From: an uncultured Alphaproteobacteria bacterium
GTDB taxonomy: Bacteria > Pseudomonadota > Alphaproteobacteria > Reyranellales > Reyranellaceae
NCBI GenBank assembly: GCA_903929895.1
Contig: CAIYWM010000302.1
Span: forward strand, 1 to 10,794
Direction: 5' to 3'
DNA: 10,794 nt
The position numbers and the translations under genes were made by a program. This document shows positions 1-6,776 of this stretch, piece after piece. Under the pieces are notes generated by a model. That model did not search any database and was not told where the DNA came from. It was given only the letters and a program-made list of their open reading frames with translations. Each line of letters begins with the position of its first letter. Positions within the stretch are counted from its first letter, which is position 1.

Positions 1-518
1 AGGCTGAGGCCGCTGGCGTTCAGCTTGTCCTTGACCTCTTCCCACAGCGCGCCGCGGCGCAGCGCTTGCTCGACCCGGCCGTCGAGTTCCGACTTGGGCA
101 GGTTCTCGTAGAGCCGGACACCGAAGGCGATGTTCTCGTAGATCGTCATCGGGAACGGCGTCGGCTTCTGAAACACCATGCCGATGCGCGCGCGCAGGAG
201 GTTGATGTCCTGGCCTTCGCGCAGGAGGTTGTCGCCGTCGAACATGACGTCGCCGGTGGCGCGCTGACCGGGGTAGAGGTCGTACATGCGGTTCAGGATG
301 CGCAGCAGGGTCGACTTGCCGCAGCCCGAGGGCCCGATGAACGCCGTCGCCTTGTTGGCGTAGAGCGACATGGTGATGCCCTTGAGCGCCCGGCTGTCGC
401 CGTAGAAGAACTCGAGGTTCTTGAGCGTGATCTTGGGCGTCAGCTTCGAGACGTCGAGCTTGGCGTGGCTTGCGACGGGAACGGCGACGCTGGGCGTTTC
501 CGTGGATTGCATGGACAT
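1..518 (-). CDS. pstB: Phosphate ABC transporter ATP-binding protein PstB (partial, 3' end outside window)
   Basis: ATPase that powers the PstSCAB high-affinity phosphate importer on the cytoplasmic face of the inner membrane. The first 172 residues are visible. Residues 30-60 form the usual N-terminal strand region ([12 protein letters not shown] at 29-40), Walker [10 protein letters not shown] is at 62-70, and the Q-loop Gln117 sits in FQKPTPFP, a sequence typical of PstB. The reading frame leaves the window at LNASGLS, just before the expected ABC signature, so the signature, Walker B and H-loop cannot be checked. The ATG at 518-516 shares one base with the pstA stop (TGATG) and has GAGGA upstream; a second in-frame ATG at 512-510 is also possible. 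About 28 residues precede the conserved domain, a short extension common in alphaproteobacterial PstB. Last visible gene of the pstSCAB operon. Identification is firm. Confidence 0.96.
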   Translation of the reverse strand, partial: MSMQSTETPSVAVPVASHAKLDVSKLTPKITLKNLEFFYGDSRALKGITMSLYANKATAFIGPSGCGKSTLLRILNRMYDLYPGQRATGDVMFDGDNLLREGQDINLLRARIGMVFQKPTPFPMTIYENIAFGVRLYENLPKSELDGRVEQALRRGALWEEVKDKLNASGLS

Positions 519-1390
519 CAGGATTTCCTCGCGGAGGTGAGCGAACGGGCCAGGATGCTGAGACCCAGCACGGTGACGGTGATCAGAAGCGCGCCGGTCC
601 AGGCGAGCTTCTGCCATTCGGCGTAGGGCGACAGGGCGAACTGGAAGATGACCACCGGCAGGCTGGGCATCGGCGCATTCATGTTCATGCTGAAGAACTG
701 GTTGTTCAGGGCGGTGAACAGCAGCGGTGCCGTCTCGCCGCTGATGCGGGCGATGGCCAGCAGAATGCCGGTGACGATACCCGCCTGCGCCGCACGATAG
801 GCGATGCGCACGATCATGTGGGCACGCGGCAGGCCGATCGAGGCAGCCGCCTCGCGCAGCGTGTCGGGTACCAGGGTCAGCATGTCCTCGGTCGTTCGGA
901 CGACGACGGGGATCACGATCACGGCCAGGGCTACCGCACCAGCCCATCCCGAGAAGTGGCCCATCGGAGCGACCAGGATCTCGTAGACGAACAGACCGAT
1001 CACGATCGACGGCGCGCTGAGCAGGATGTCGTTGATGAAGCGGACCACACTCGACAGCTTGTCGTGACGGCCGTACTCCGCGAGGTAAGTCCCGGCAAGG
1101 ACGCCGATCGGCGTGCCGATTATCACCGCCAGCACGGTCATCACGATGCTGCCCATAATGGCGTTCAGGAGGCCACCGGCAGCACCCGGCGGCGGCGTGT
1201 TCTCTGTGAATACGGCGAGCGAGAGACCGCCTAGGCCCTTATAGAGCAGGACGCCGAGAATGAGGATCAGCCAGCCCAAGCCGAAGATCGTGGCGGCGAA
1301 AGCCAGGCCCTTGGCGATGGCGTTGCGGCGGCGGCGGCCCGCGTAGAGCGGACTGTCCAGGGCGGCTGTCTTGGAGGCAATAGTAGCCAT
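518..1390 (-). CDS. pstA: Phosphate ABC transporter permease PstA
   Basis: One of the two inner-membrane permease subunits of the Pst phosphate importer, 290 residues. About six hydrophobic segments are visible, near residues 28-50, 78-102, 122-140, 148-165, 203-218 and 264-284. The cytoplasmic EAA loop that docks on PstB is at 179-190 ([12 protein letters not shown]), followed by the [13 protein letters not shown] stretch at 215-227 characteristic of PstA. A basic N-terminus (RRRR at 19-22) precedes the first membrane segment, consistent with a cytoplasmic N-terminus. The ATG lies four bases after the pstC stop, with a purine-rich GGGAGGGAAG upstream. The stop codon overlaps the pstB start by one base, suggesting coupled translation. 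Length is normal for the family and nothing looks damaged. Confidence 0.97.
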   Translation of the reverse strand: MATIASKTAALDSPLYAGRRRRNAIAKGLAFAATIFGLGWLILILGVLLYKGLGGLSLAVFTENTPPPGAAGGLLNAIMGSIVMTVLAVIIGTPIGVLAGTYLAEYGRHDKLSSVVRFINDILLSAPSIVIGLFVYEILVAPMGHFSGWAGAVALAVIVIPVVVRTTEDMLTLVPDTLREAAASIGLPRAHMIVRIAYRAAQAGIVTGILLAIARISGETAPLLFTALNNQFFSMNMNAPMPSLPVVIFQFALSPYAEWQKLAWTGALLITVTVLGLSILARSLTSARKS

Positions 1391-1394
1391 TGTC

Positions 1395-2411
1395 TTACTT
1401 CCCTCCCTGCCGCTGCAGGCGCATCAGCATGTAGCGCGCCATCGCCAACACACAGAAGGTGATGAAGAACAGGATGAGGCCGAGCGCGACCAGCGACGAG
1501 GTGTAGAGGTCGCCCACCGCTTCGGTGAATTCGTTGGCGATCGAGGCCGAAATCGTCGTACCGGGCGCGAACAACGAGGCCGAGATGTGATGGGCGTTAC
1601 CGATCACGAAGGTGACGGCCATCGTCTCGCCGAGCGCGCGACCGAGTCCCAGCATGAAGCCGCCGATGACGCCCACCCGAGTGAATGGCAGGACGACGTA
1701 GCGGAACACTTCCCAGGTCGTGCAGCCGACGCCGTAGGCCGCTTCCTTGAGGACCGGCGGCACCGCGTCGAACACGTCGCGCGAGATCGAGGTGACGAAG
1801 GGCAGCACCATGATCGCGAGGATCAGGCCGGCGGTGAACATGCCGATGCCGTAGGGCGGGCCCGCGAACAGCGTCGACAGGATGGGCACATTGGCGAACG
1901 TGTCGATGAACAGCGGCTGGACGTGCTCCTGCATGAACGGCGCGAAGACGAACAGGCCCCAGATGCCGTAGATGATGCTGGGGATGCCGGCCAGCAGCTC
2001 AATGGCGATGCCGATCGGGCGGCGCAGCACCTTGGGGCAGAGCTCGGTCAGGAAGAAGGCGACCATCAGGCCGACCGGCACCGCGATCAGCATGGCGATG
2101 AAGGACGTGACCAGGGTACCGAAGATCGGCGCCAGGGCGCCGAACCGCTCGGTCACCGGGTTCCAGGATTCGTCGAACAGGAAGCCGAAGCCGAACGTGC
2201 TGAGCGCCGGAGCCGCGCCGACGATGAGGGCGATGATGACGCCGCTCAGCAGGGCGAGCACCGCCAGCGAAGCGCCGCGCGTCAGCCCGTGGAATATCGT
2301 GTCGGTCAGTCTCAGGCGTCGAAGCACCGCCGCTCGCGAGGCGGATACCGCCGCCGGCGCGCTTGCGCCCTTCAATGCAACTTCACTCACGTCGCGCTCC
2401 CCCGAAGCCAT
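1395..2411 (-). CDS. pstC: Phosphate ABC transporter permease PstC
   Basis: Partner permease of PstA in the Pst phosphate importer, up to 338 residues. A basic N-terminal region (residues 26-35) leads into a first membrane segment near 45-66. Further hydrophobic segments lie near 96-121, 136-158, 188-206, 245-270 and 305-325. The EAA loop is at 222-230 (KEAAYGVGC) and the conserved RALGETMAV at 258-266 identifies PstC. The annotated ATG has only a G-run as ribosome-binding site. A GTG at 2390-2388 (codon 8) has GGGGAG six bases upstream and may be the true start, giving 331 residues. The 49-base spacer from pstS contains a terminator-like hairpin, so pstC is probably expressed at a lower level than pstS. 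Confidence 0.96.
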   Translation of the reverse strand: MASGERDVSEVALKGASAPAAVSASRAAVLRRLRLTDTIFHGLTRGASLAVLALLSGVIIALIVGAAPALSTFGFGFLFDESWNPVTERFGALAPIFGTLVTSFIAMLIAVPVGLMVAFFLTELCPKVLRRPIGIAIELLAGIPSIIYGIWGLFVFAPFMQEHVQPLFIDTFANVPILSTLFAGPPYGIGMFTAGLILAIMVLPFVTSISRDVFDAVPPVLKEAAYGVGCTTWEVFRYVVLPFTRVGVIGGFMLGLGRALGETMAVTFVIGNAHHISASLFAPGTTISASIANEFTEAVGDLYTSSLVALGLILFFITFCVLAMARYMLMRLQRQGGK

Positions 2412-2428
2412 AAGCCCCCCAAGAAAGA

Positions 2429-2452
2429 GGGGCGGGTGTTGCCACCCGCCCC
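2429..2452 (-). terminator. Terminator-like hairpin between pstS and pstC (probable attenuator)
   Basis: A perfect 10-bp inverted repeat (GGGGCGGGTG at 2429-2438 and its complement at 2443-2452) with a 4-base loop lies 8 bases after the pstS stop. On the transcribed minus strand it is followed by TCTTTCTT, a T-rich run of the kind found at intrinsic terminators. Because pstCAB follow directly with no other promoter that I can see, partial read-through is the likely role. This would give much PstS and less of the membrane complex, a known arrangement in binding-protein transporter operons. The tail is interrupted by C residues, so termination may be incomplete. Confidence 0.75.
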
Positions 2453-2460
2453 GTCACCAT

Positions 2461-3504
2461 CTAGTTCGTCGGCGAGTACAGCGGCTTGCCGCTGGCGTCT
2501 TTGATTTCCGCCGCCCACATCTTCATGATGTCGTTGACGACGTTCTGGGGCATCGGCACGTAGTCGAGCGAGTCCGCCATGGCGTCGCCTTTGGTGTAGG
2601 CCCAGGCGAAGAACTTCAGAGCCTCGGCCGACTCCGCCATCTTCTCCGGCTTCTTGTACATCAGGATCCAGGTCGCGGCCGCCATCGGCCAGGACTTGTC
2701 GCCGGGCTGGTTGGCCAGGATCACGCCGAAGCCCGGAACGGAGTTCCAGTCGGCGCTCGCCGCGGCGGCCTGCACCGTGTCCGAGCCCGGAGCGACCGCC
2801 TTGCCCGCCTTGTTGATCATCTTGGTGAAGGTCATCTTGTTTTCTTTGGCGTAGGCGTACTCGACATAGCCGATCGAGCCCTTGGTCTGCGCCACGTTGC
2901 CGGCAACGCCTTCGTTGCCCTTGGCGCCGATGCCCACCGGCCACTGCAGCGCCGTGCTGACGCCCACCTTCGTCTTCCAGTCCGGGCTCACCTCGGCCAG
3001 GTAGTAGGCGAAGTTGTAGGTCGTGCCCGATCCGTCCGAGCGGCGCACCGGCACGATGGCCTGCTTCGGCAGCTTGAGGCTGGGGTTCAGCTTGGCGATC
3101 GCCGCATCGTCCCAGCTCTTGATCTGGCCGAGATAGATGTTTGCCAGCGTCGGCCCATCGAGCACCAGCTCGCCCGGCTTGACGCCTTCGAGGTTGATGA
3201 CCGGGGTCACGGAACCCATCACCATCGGAAACTGCACGAGACCCGACTCTTCGAGATCCTTGCCCGTGAGCGGCGCGTCGGTGGCGCCGAAGGTCACGGT
3301 CTTGGCCTTGATCTGCTTGATGCCGCCGCCCGAGCCGATCGACTGGTAGTTGAGACCGTTGCCGGTCTCCTTCTTGTAGGTGTCAGCCCACTTGGCATAG
3401 ATCGGATAGGGGAAGGTGGCGCCGGCACCGGAGATGTCGATGGCATAGGCAGCCGCCGGCGAAAGCGCGAAAGCTGTCGCGAGGACGATCTTGGTCAGGT
3501 TCAC
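2461..3504 (-). CDS. pstS: Periplasmic phosphate-binding protein PstS
   Basis: Captures phosphate in the periplasm and delivers it to PstCA; 347 residues, a normal length. Residues 1-21 form a Sec signal peptide: Lys5, a hydrophobic core, then AYA at 19-21 before a likely cleavage giving a mature N-terminus [18 protein letters not shown] at 26-32, the GSGGG stretch soon after, and [12 protein letters not shown] in the middle are the phosphate-contacting loops conserved in PstS. The start is a GTG at 3504-3502 with AAGGAGA six bases upstream, a strong ribosome-binding site. It is first in pstSCAB, downstream of a Pho box at 3567-3595, and so expected to be induced by PhoB under phosphate limitation. 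No lipobox cysteine is present, so it should be soluble in the periplasm. Confidence 0.97.
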   Translation of the reverse strand: MNLTKIVLATAFALSPAAAYAIDISGAGATFPYPIYAKWADTYKKETGNGLNYQSIGSGGGIKQIKAKTVTFGATDAPLTGKDLEESGLVQFPMVMGSVTPVINLEGVKPGELVLDGPTLANIYLGQIKSWDDAAIAKLNPSLKLPKQAIVPVRRSDGSGTTYNFAYYLAEVSPDWKTKVGVSTALQWPVGIGAKGNEGVAGNVAQTKGSIGYVEYAYAKENKMTFTKMINKAGKAVAPGSDTVQAAAASADWNSVPGFGVILANQPGDKSWPMAAATWILMYKKPEKMAESAEALKFFAWAYTKGDAMADSLDYVPMPQNVVNDIMKMWAAEIKDASGKPLYSPTN

Positions 3505-3561
3505 GGGGGTTCTCCTTCGTTGAATTTCGAAGCGCCCGTCATCTAGGAGCCGTACGTCTCC

Positions 3562-3567
3562 CTCATA
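3562..3567 (-). promoter_or_regulatory. Candidate -10 element of the PhoB-dependent pstS promoter
   Basis: On the minus strand, TATGAG (four of six matches to TATAAT) begins exactly ten bases after the first two Pho half-sites (CTGTAAC and TTGTCAT). This is the spacing known for PhoB-activated promoters, where the Pho box replaces the -35 element. It predicts a transcript start near 3555 and a leader of about 50 bases to the pstS GTG. The call rests on spacing and a weak consensus match only. Confidence 0.45.
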
Positions 3568-3595
3568 TGACGGATATATGACAATCCGGTTACAG
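3567..3595 (-). promoter_or_regulatory. Pho box (PhoB binding site) upstream of pstS
   Basis: Read on the minus strand, three 7-bp half-sites follow each other with an exact 11-bp period: CTGTAAC (3595-3589), TTGTCAT (3584-3578) and CCGTCAT (3573-3567), separated by 4-base spacers CGGA and ATAT. The known Pho box is CTGTCAT, four AT-rich bases, then CTGTCAY. The first two half-sites make a standard 18-bp box and the third would allow a further PhoB subunit to bind. It lies 63-91 bases upstream of the pstS start and faces pstS. Direct PhoB activation of pstSCAB under phosphate starvation is inferred from this match. Confidence 0.85.
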
Positions 3596-3611
3596 AGGTG
3601 GCCCGGCGCGT

Positions 3612-3617
3612 AGGATA
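3612..3617 (-). promoter_or_regulatory. Possible -10 element of a second, FNR-type promoter towards pstS
   Basis: TATCCT on the minus strand has four of six matches to TATAAT. Its centre is 32 bases from the centre of the FNR-like palindrome at 3640-3653, the distance expected for a class II FNR promoter with the site centred at -41.5. A start near 3605 would lie upstream of the Pho box. This is weak evidence, based on spacing alone. Confidence 0.25.
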
Positions 3618-3639
3618 GCTACAGGCCGATCATGAATAT

Positions 3640-3653
3640 TTGATTTAAATCAA
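3640..3653. promoter_or_regulatory. FNR/FixK/Anr-type binding site in the pst-phn divergent region
   Basis: TTGATTTAAATCAA is a perfect 14-bp palindrome and an exact match to the known FNR-family consensus TTGAT-N4-ATCAA. It sits in a short AT-rich patch of otherwise GC-rich DNA, 136 bases from the pstS start and 110 bases from the phnG start. Towards pstS the distance to TATCCT fits a class II promoter. Towards phnG the AT-rich TAATTT at 3695-3700 fits a class I position (about -61) within one base. Which operon it serves, and whether an oxygen- or redox-responsive CRP/FNR regulator binds, cannot be told from the sequence. Confidence 0.6.
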
Positions 3654-3685
3654 CGGGTTGGGGACCCGGGGACAGGACCGGCGGA

Positions 3686-3703
3686 CCGTCACACTAATTT
3701 AAC
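3686..3703 (+). promoter_or_regulatory. Weak candidate Pho box upstream of phnG
   Basis: On the plus strand CCGTCAC (3686-3692) and ATTTAAC (3697-3703) are 11 bases apart with the AT-rich spacer ACTA, resembling a degenerate Pho box. A third similar 7-mer, CGGTAAC, occurs in the same 11-bp phase at 3719-3725. It lies about 60 bases before the phnG start and faces it. The second half-site is poor and no good -10 follows at the standard distance, so this is tentative, although phn operons are commonly PhoB-regulated. Confidence 0.4.
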
Positions 3704-3763
3704 GTTGCGCCCTCGGAACGGTAACGCAGCGCCACGAAGGTGCGCCTCTTTCGAGAGCACCCC

Positions 3764-4222
3764 ATGTCCTCCAACCCAACGATCGCGCGCCGCCAGCGCT
3801 GGCTTTCCGTGCTCGCAAAGGCGCCCGGCGCGCGGCTCACCGCCCTCTGGGAGGGGCTCGGAGCGCTTCCCTCGTACACCGTCCTGCGCCGCCCCGAGAT
3901 CGGGCTCGTCATGGTGCAGGGCCGGATATCAGGCACCGGCGCGCCCTTCTGCGCCGGCGAAATGACGGTAACGCGCGCCGCCGTGCGTCTCGACAGCGGT
4001 GAGATGGGCTTCGGCTATGTCCGCGGCCGCGATGCACGGCACGCCGAGATCGTCGCTACGGTGGATGCGCTGGGCCAGCGCGCCGATTGGGTCGAGACAC
4101 TCGAAGCCGCGATCGTGACGCCGCTCGCCGACGAGGCCGAGGCGCGTCATCGCCTGATCGCCGCCCGCGCCGCCGCCACCCGGGTCGACTTCTTCACCGT
4201 CGCGCGTGAGGCCGGCGCATGA
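3764..4222 (+). CDS. phnG: C-P lyase core subunit PhnG
   Basis: Small subunit of the PhnGHIJ core complex in the cytoplasm, needed with PhnI, PhnH and PhnL to couple a phosphonate to the ribose of ATP with loss of adenine. The protein has 152 residues, close to E. coli PhnG. It carries the family pattern: an N-terminal RRQRWLSVLA helix, GLVMVQGRISGTGAPFCAGE in the centre, TRAAVRL, GFGYVRGRDARHAEI, and the C-terminal ATRVDFFTVAR. I chose the ATG at 3764, which has GAGAG nearby, because the conserved family sequence begins just after it. An in-frame GTG at 3740 would add eight unconserved residues. It is the first gene of phnGHIJKLMN and overlaps phnH by ATGA. Confidence 0.96.
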   Translation: MSSNPTIARRQRWLSVLAKAPGARLTALWEGLGALPSYTVLRRPEIGLVMVQGRISGTGAPFCAGEMTVTRAAVRLDSGEMGFGYVRGRDARHAEIVATVDALGQRADWVETLEAAIVTPLADEAEARHRLIAARAAATRVDFFTVAREAGA

Positions 4223-4809
4223 GCACGACGCTCCTCGCCCCCGGCTTCGCCGATCCGTCGCACGATGCGCAACGCCTGTTCCGCGGCGTGCTGGACGCCT
4301 TCTCCCATCCCGGCCGCATCGTCGAGTTGGCGGATGCGCCGGCCGGACCAGGCACGCTCAGCCCGGCAGCTGCCGCCTTCCTGCTCACCTTCGCCGATCG
4401 CGAGACGCCGCTCTGGCTCGAAGCCGGGCTCGACAAGCAGGAGGTCCGCGACTTCCTGCGCTTCCATGCCGGCACGCCGATCGTCCAGGCCCGCGAGGCC
4501 GCGACCTTCGCCGTGATCATCGCCGGCGGTGGCGAGCCTTTCGCGGGCTTCGCCATCGGCACCGACACCTATCCCGACCGCGCCGCGACGGTGGTGATCG
4601 AGGTGCCGTCGCTCGACGGCGGTCGCACCACCACCTGGCGGGGGCCCGGCATCGACGGCGAGGTCCACGTCGCGATCGACGGGCTGGGCGACGGCTTCTG
4701 GTCGGCCTGGGCTGCCAACCAAGCGCTCTTTCCCTGCGGCGTCGATCTCGTTTTCGCCTCGGGATCCCGACTCATCGCGCTGCCGCGCAGCGTCGCCGTG
4801 GAGGCCTGA
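4219..4809 (+). CDS. phnH: C-P lyase core subunit PhnH
   Basis: Core C-P lyase subunit with a PLP-transferase-like fold that lacks the PLP lysine in the known structure; required in vivo for phosphonate activation. The protein has 196 residues, the normal length. Family features are FRGVLDAFSHPGRI near residues 21-34, LTFADRETPLWL in the centre, LRFHAGTPIV, ATFAVI, SLDGGRTTTWRGPGI, and the C-terminal LFPCGVDLVFASGSRLIALPRS. The ATG overlaps the phnG stop (ATGA), so translation is probably coupled, and phnI starts two bases after its stop. No anomalies are seen. Confidence 0.96.
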   Translation: MSTTLLAPGFADPSHDAQRLFRGVLDAFSHPGRIVELADAPAGPGTLSPAAAAFLLTFADRETPLWLEAGLDKQEVRDFLRFHAGTPIVQAREAATFAVIIAGGGEPFAGFAIGTDTYPDRAATVVIEVPSLDGGRTTTWRGPGIDGEVHVAIDGLGDGFWSAWAANQALFPCGVDLVFASGSRLIALPRSVAVEA

Positions 4810-4811
4810 CC

Positions 4812-5915
4812 ATGTATGTCGCGGTCAAGGGTGGCGAGACCGCCATCGCCCATTCGCTGGATCTCGTGGCCGACAAGCGCCGCGGCGACCGCGACGTCGC
4901 CGAGCTGTCGCTCGAACAGATCGACCAGCAGCTCGGCCTCGCGGTCGACCGCGTCATGACGGAAGGCTCCTGCTACGACCGCAGCCTCGCAGCGCTGGCC
5001 ATCAAGCAGGCCCGCGGCGATCTCATCGAGGCGATCTTCCTGCTGCGCGCCTATCGCACCACCCTGCCGCGCTTCGGCGCGTCGGAACCGCTCGACACCA
5101 CCCGCATGGTGGCGGAGCGCCGCATCTCCTCGACCTTCAAGGACGTGCCGGGCGGCCAGGTCCTGGGACCGACCTACGACTACACCCACCGGCTGCTCGA
5201 CTTCTCGCTGGCCGCCTCCGGCGAGCGCCCCGAAGCACCGACCGCGCCGGCCGATGCTACCCACGCCCTGCCACGCGTCGGCGACATCCTGCAGCGCGAC
5301 GGTCTGCTCGAACCGCCGCCGTCCAACGATGACGGCGAGGCGCGCGACCTGACGCGGGAACCGCTGGTGCTGCCGGCCAGCCGGCCGCTGCGCCTGCAGA
5401 ACCTGGCGCGCGGCGACGAGGGCTTCCTGCTGGCGCTCGGCTATTCGACGCAGCGCGGCTACGGCAACAACCATCCTTTCGTCGGCGAGATCCGCTACGG
5501 CCACGTGCCGGTCTCGTTCGTGCCGGAGGAGCTGGGCTTCGCCATCGAGATCGGCGAGATCGAAGTGACCGAGTGCGACATGGTCAACCAGTTCGCCGGC
5601 TCGCACGACGTGCCGCCGCAGTTCACGCGCGGCTATGGCCTCGCCTTCGGCCATGCCGAACGCAAGGCGATGGCCATGGCCCTGGTCGACCGTGCCCTGC
5701 GCGCGGACGAGCTCGGCGAGGCCGCAACCTCGCCCGCGCAGGACGAGGAATTCGTGCTGGCCCACAGCGACAATGTCGAGGGCTCGGGCTTCGTGCAGCA
5801 TCTCAAGCTGCCGCACTACGTCGATTTCCAGTCCGAGCTGGTGGTGGTGCGGATGCTGCGCGCCGAGGTCGAGAAGCGCCGCGAGCAGGCCGGTCTCGCC
5901 CAGGCGGCGGAGTGA
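4812..5915 (+). CDS. phnI: C-P lyase core subunit PhnI (ribose 1-phosphonate triphosphate synthase catalytic subunit)
   Basis: With PhnG, PhnH and PhnL this subunit displaces adenine from MgATP by a phosphonate, giving alpha-D-ribose 1-phosphonate 5-triphosphate; isolated PhnI acts as a purine nucleosidase. The protein has 367 residues, slightly longer than the E. coli protein. It begins MYVAVKGGETAI, a PhnI hallmark, and contains TEGSCYDRSLAALAIKQARGD near 50-70, the GYSTQRGYGNNHPFVGEIR segment, and the C-terminal HLKLPHYVDFQSEL with two histidines five residues apart (330 and 335). The stretch around residues 140-170 is proline- and alanine-rich and probably a variable loop. The start follows the phnH stop by two bases, and phnJ begins three bases after its stop. 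Confidence 0.97.
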   Translation: MYVAVKGGETAIAHSLDLVADKRRGDRDVAELSLEQIDQQLGLAVDRVMTEGSCYDRSLAALAIKQARGDLIEAIFLLRAYRTTLPRFGASEPLDTTRMVAERRISSTFKDVPGGQVLGPTYDYTHRLLDFSLAASGERPEAPTAPADATHALPRVGDILQRDGLLEPPPSNDDGEARDLTREPLVLPASRPLRLQNLARGDEGFLLALGYSTQRGYGNNHPFVGEIRYGHVPVSFVPEELGFAIEIGEIEVTECDMVNQFAGSHDVPPQFTRGYGLAFGHAERKAMAMALVDRALRADELGEAATSPAQDEEFVLAHSDNVEGSGFVQHLKLPHYVDFQSELVVVRMLRAEVEKRREQAGLAQAAE

Positions 5916-5918
5916 ACC

Positions 5919-6776
5919 ATGCCTGACGCGACGATCCAGGACACGCAAGGGCAGGACGGCGCCTACAACTACGCCTACCTCGACGAGCAGACCAAGCGGA
6001 TGATCCGCCGCGCCATCCTGAAGGCGGTGGCGGTGCCGGGCTATCAGGTGCCGTTCGGCGGCCGCGAGATGCCGCTGCCCTATGGCTGGGGCACCGGCGG
6101 CATCCAGGTGACGGCCGCCATCATCGGCCGCGAAGACACGTTGAAGGTGATCGACCAGGGCGCCGACGACACGACCAACGCCGTCTCGATCCGCCGGTTC
6201 TTCGCACGGGTGGCCCAGGTCGCCACCACGACGCACACCGAGGAAGCCACCATCATCCAGACACGACATCGCGTGCCCGAGACGCCGCTGACGGACGGCC
6301 AGATTCTGGTCTTCCAGGTCCCGATCCCCGAGCCGCTGCGCATGCTCGAGCCGCGCGAGACCGAGACCCGGACCCTGCATGCGTTGTCCGAGTACGGCGT
6401 CATGCAGGTCAGCCTCTACGAGAGCATTGCCCGCCACGGCCGCATCGCCAAGACCTACAACTATCCGGTGATGGTGAACGGGCGCTACATCATGAGCCCC
6501 TCGCCGATCCCGAAGTTCGACAATCCCAAGCTCGACCGCAGTCCGGCGCTGCAGCTCTACGGCGCGGGTCGCGAGAAGCGCATCTACGCGGTGCCACCAC
6601 ACACGCCGGTGAAGAGCCTCGACTTCGACGACCATCCGTTCGAAGTCGAGACCTGGACCGAGAGCTGCGAGCTCTGCGGCTCGACGGAGAGCTTCCTCGA
6701 CGAGATGATCGTCGACGACACCGGCAAGCGCCTGTTCGTCTGTTCCGACACCGACTATTGCGAGAGCCGGCGATGA
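5919..6776 (+). CDS. phnJ: Carbon-phosphorus lyase PhnJ (radical SAM)
   Basis: The enzyme that breaks the C-P bond: a radical SAM protein converting ribose 1-phosphonate 5-phosphate into an alkane (methane from methylphosphonate) and 5-phosphoribosyl 1,2-cyclic phosphate. The protein has 285 residues. The unusual C-terminal cluster motif is intact: Cys250-x2-Cys253-x21-Cys275 for the 4Fe-4S cluster, then Cys281 matching the catalytic thiyl cysteine of E. coli (Cys272). Gly41 in VAVPGYQVPFGGREMP matches the E. coli glycyl-radical Gly32. The sequence is strikingly conserved with E. coli (YLDEQTKRMIRRAILKAVA, then IDQGADDTTNAVSIR, then GAGREKRIYAVPP). The N-terminus is about nine residues longer and the C-terminus slightly shorter. 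The stop overlaps the phnK start by ATGA. The enzyme should be functional and oxygen-sensitive. Confidence 0.98.
   Translation: MPDATIQDTQGQDGAYNYAYLDEQTKRMIRRAILKAVAVPGYQVPFGGREMPLPYGWGTGGIQVTAAIIGREDTLKVIDQGADDTTNAVSIRRFFARVAQVATTTHTEEATIIQTRHRVPETPLTDGQILVFQVPIPEPLRMLEPRETETRTLHALSEYGVMQVSLYESIARHGRIAKTYNYPVMVNGRYIMSPSPIPKFDNPKLDRSPALQLYGAGREKRIYAVPPHTPVKSLDFDDHPFEVETWTESCELCGSTESFLDEMIVDDTGKRLFVCSDTDYCESRR

Noticed and set aside
1371..2504. Plus-strand open frame opposite pstC
   Set aside because: The translation is low-complexity (Arg, Asp, Glu, Gln, His) and antisense to a clear membrane protein gene. It is a shadow frame.
1972..3546. Plus-strand open frame of 524 codons opposite pstC and pstS
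   Set aside because: It spans an intergenic hairpin and two real genes in antisense, with no domain and unnatural composition.
3660..3673. Direct repeat GGGGAC twice at 8-bp spacing
   Set aside because: It is short, GC-rich and without a matching known operator. Such repeats are expected by chance in this base composition.
3740..3763. GTG at 3740 as an earlier start of phnG
   Set aside because: The eight added residues do not belong to the PhnG family pattern. The ATG at 3764 has a better-placed purine run and matches the family's usual N-terminus.
3694..3936. Small minus-strand open frame over the phnG start
   Set aside because: It overlaps the conserved beginning of phnG and the control region, has no ribosome-binding site worth noting and no recognisable features.
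4569..6635. Very long minus-strand open frame (688 codons) across phnH, phnI and phnJ
   Set aside because: It lies antisense to three well-conserved phn genes, its translation is rich in Arg, His, Val and Asp as expected for the complement of GC-rich codons, and it has no recognisable domain. It is an artefact of high GC.
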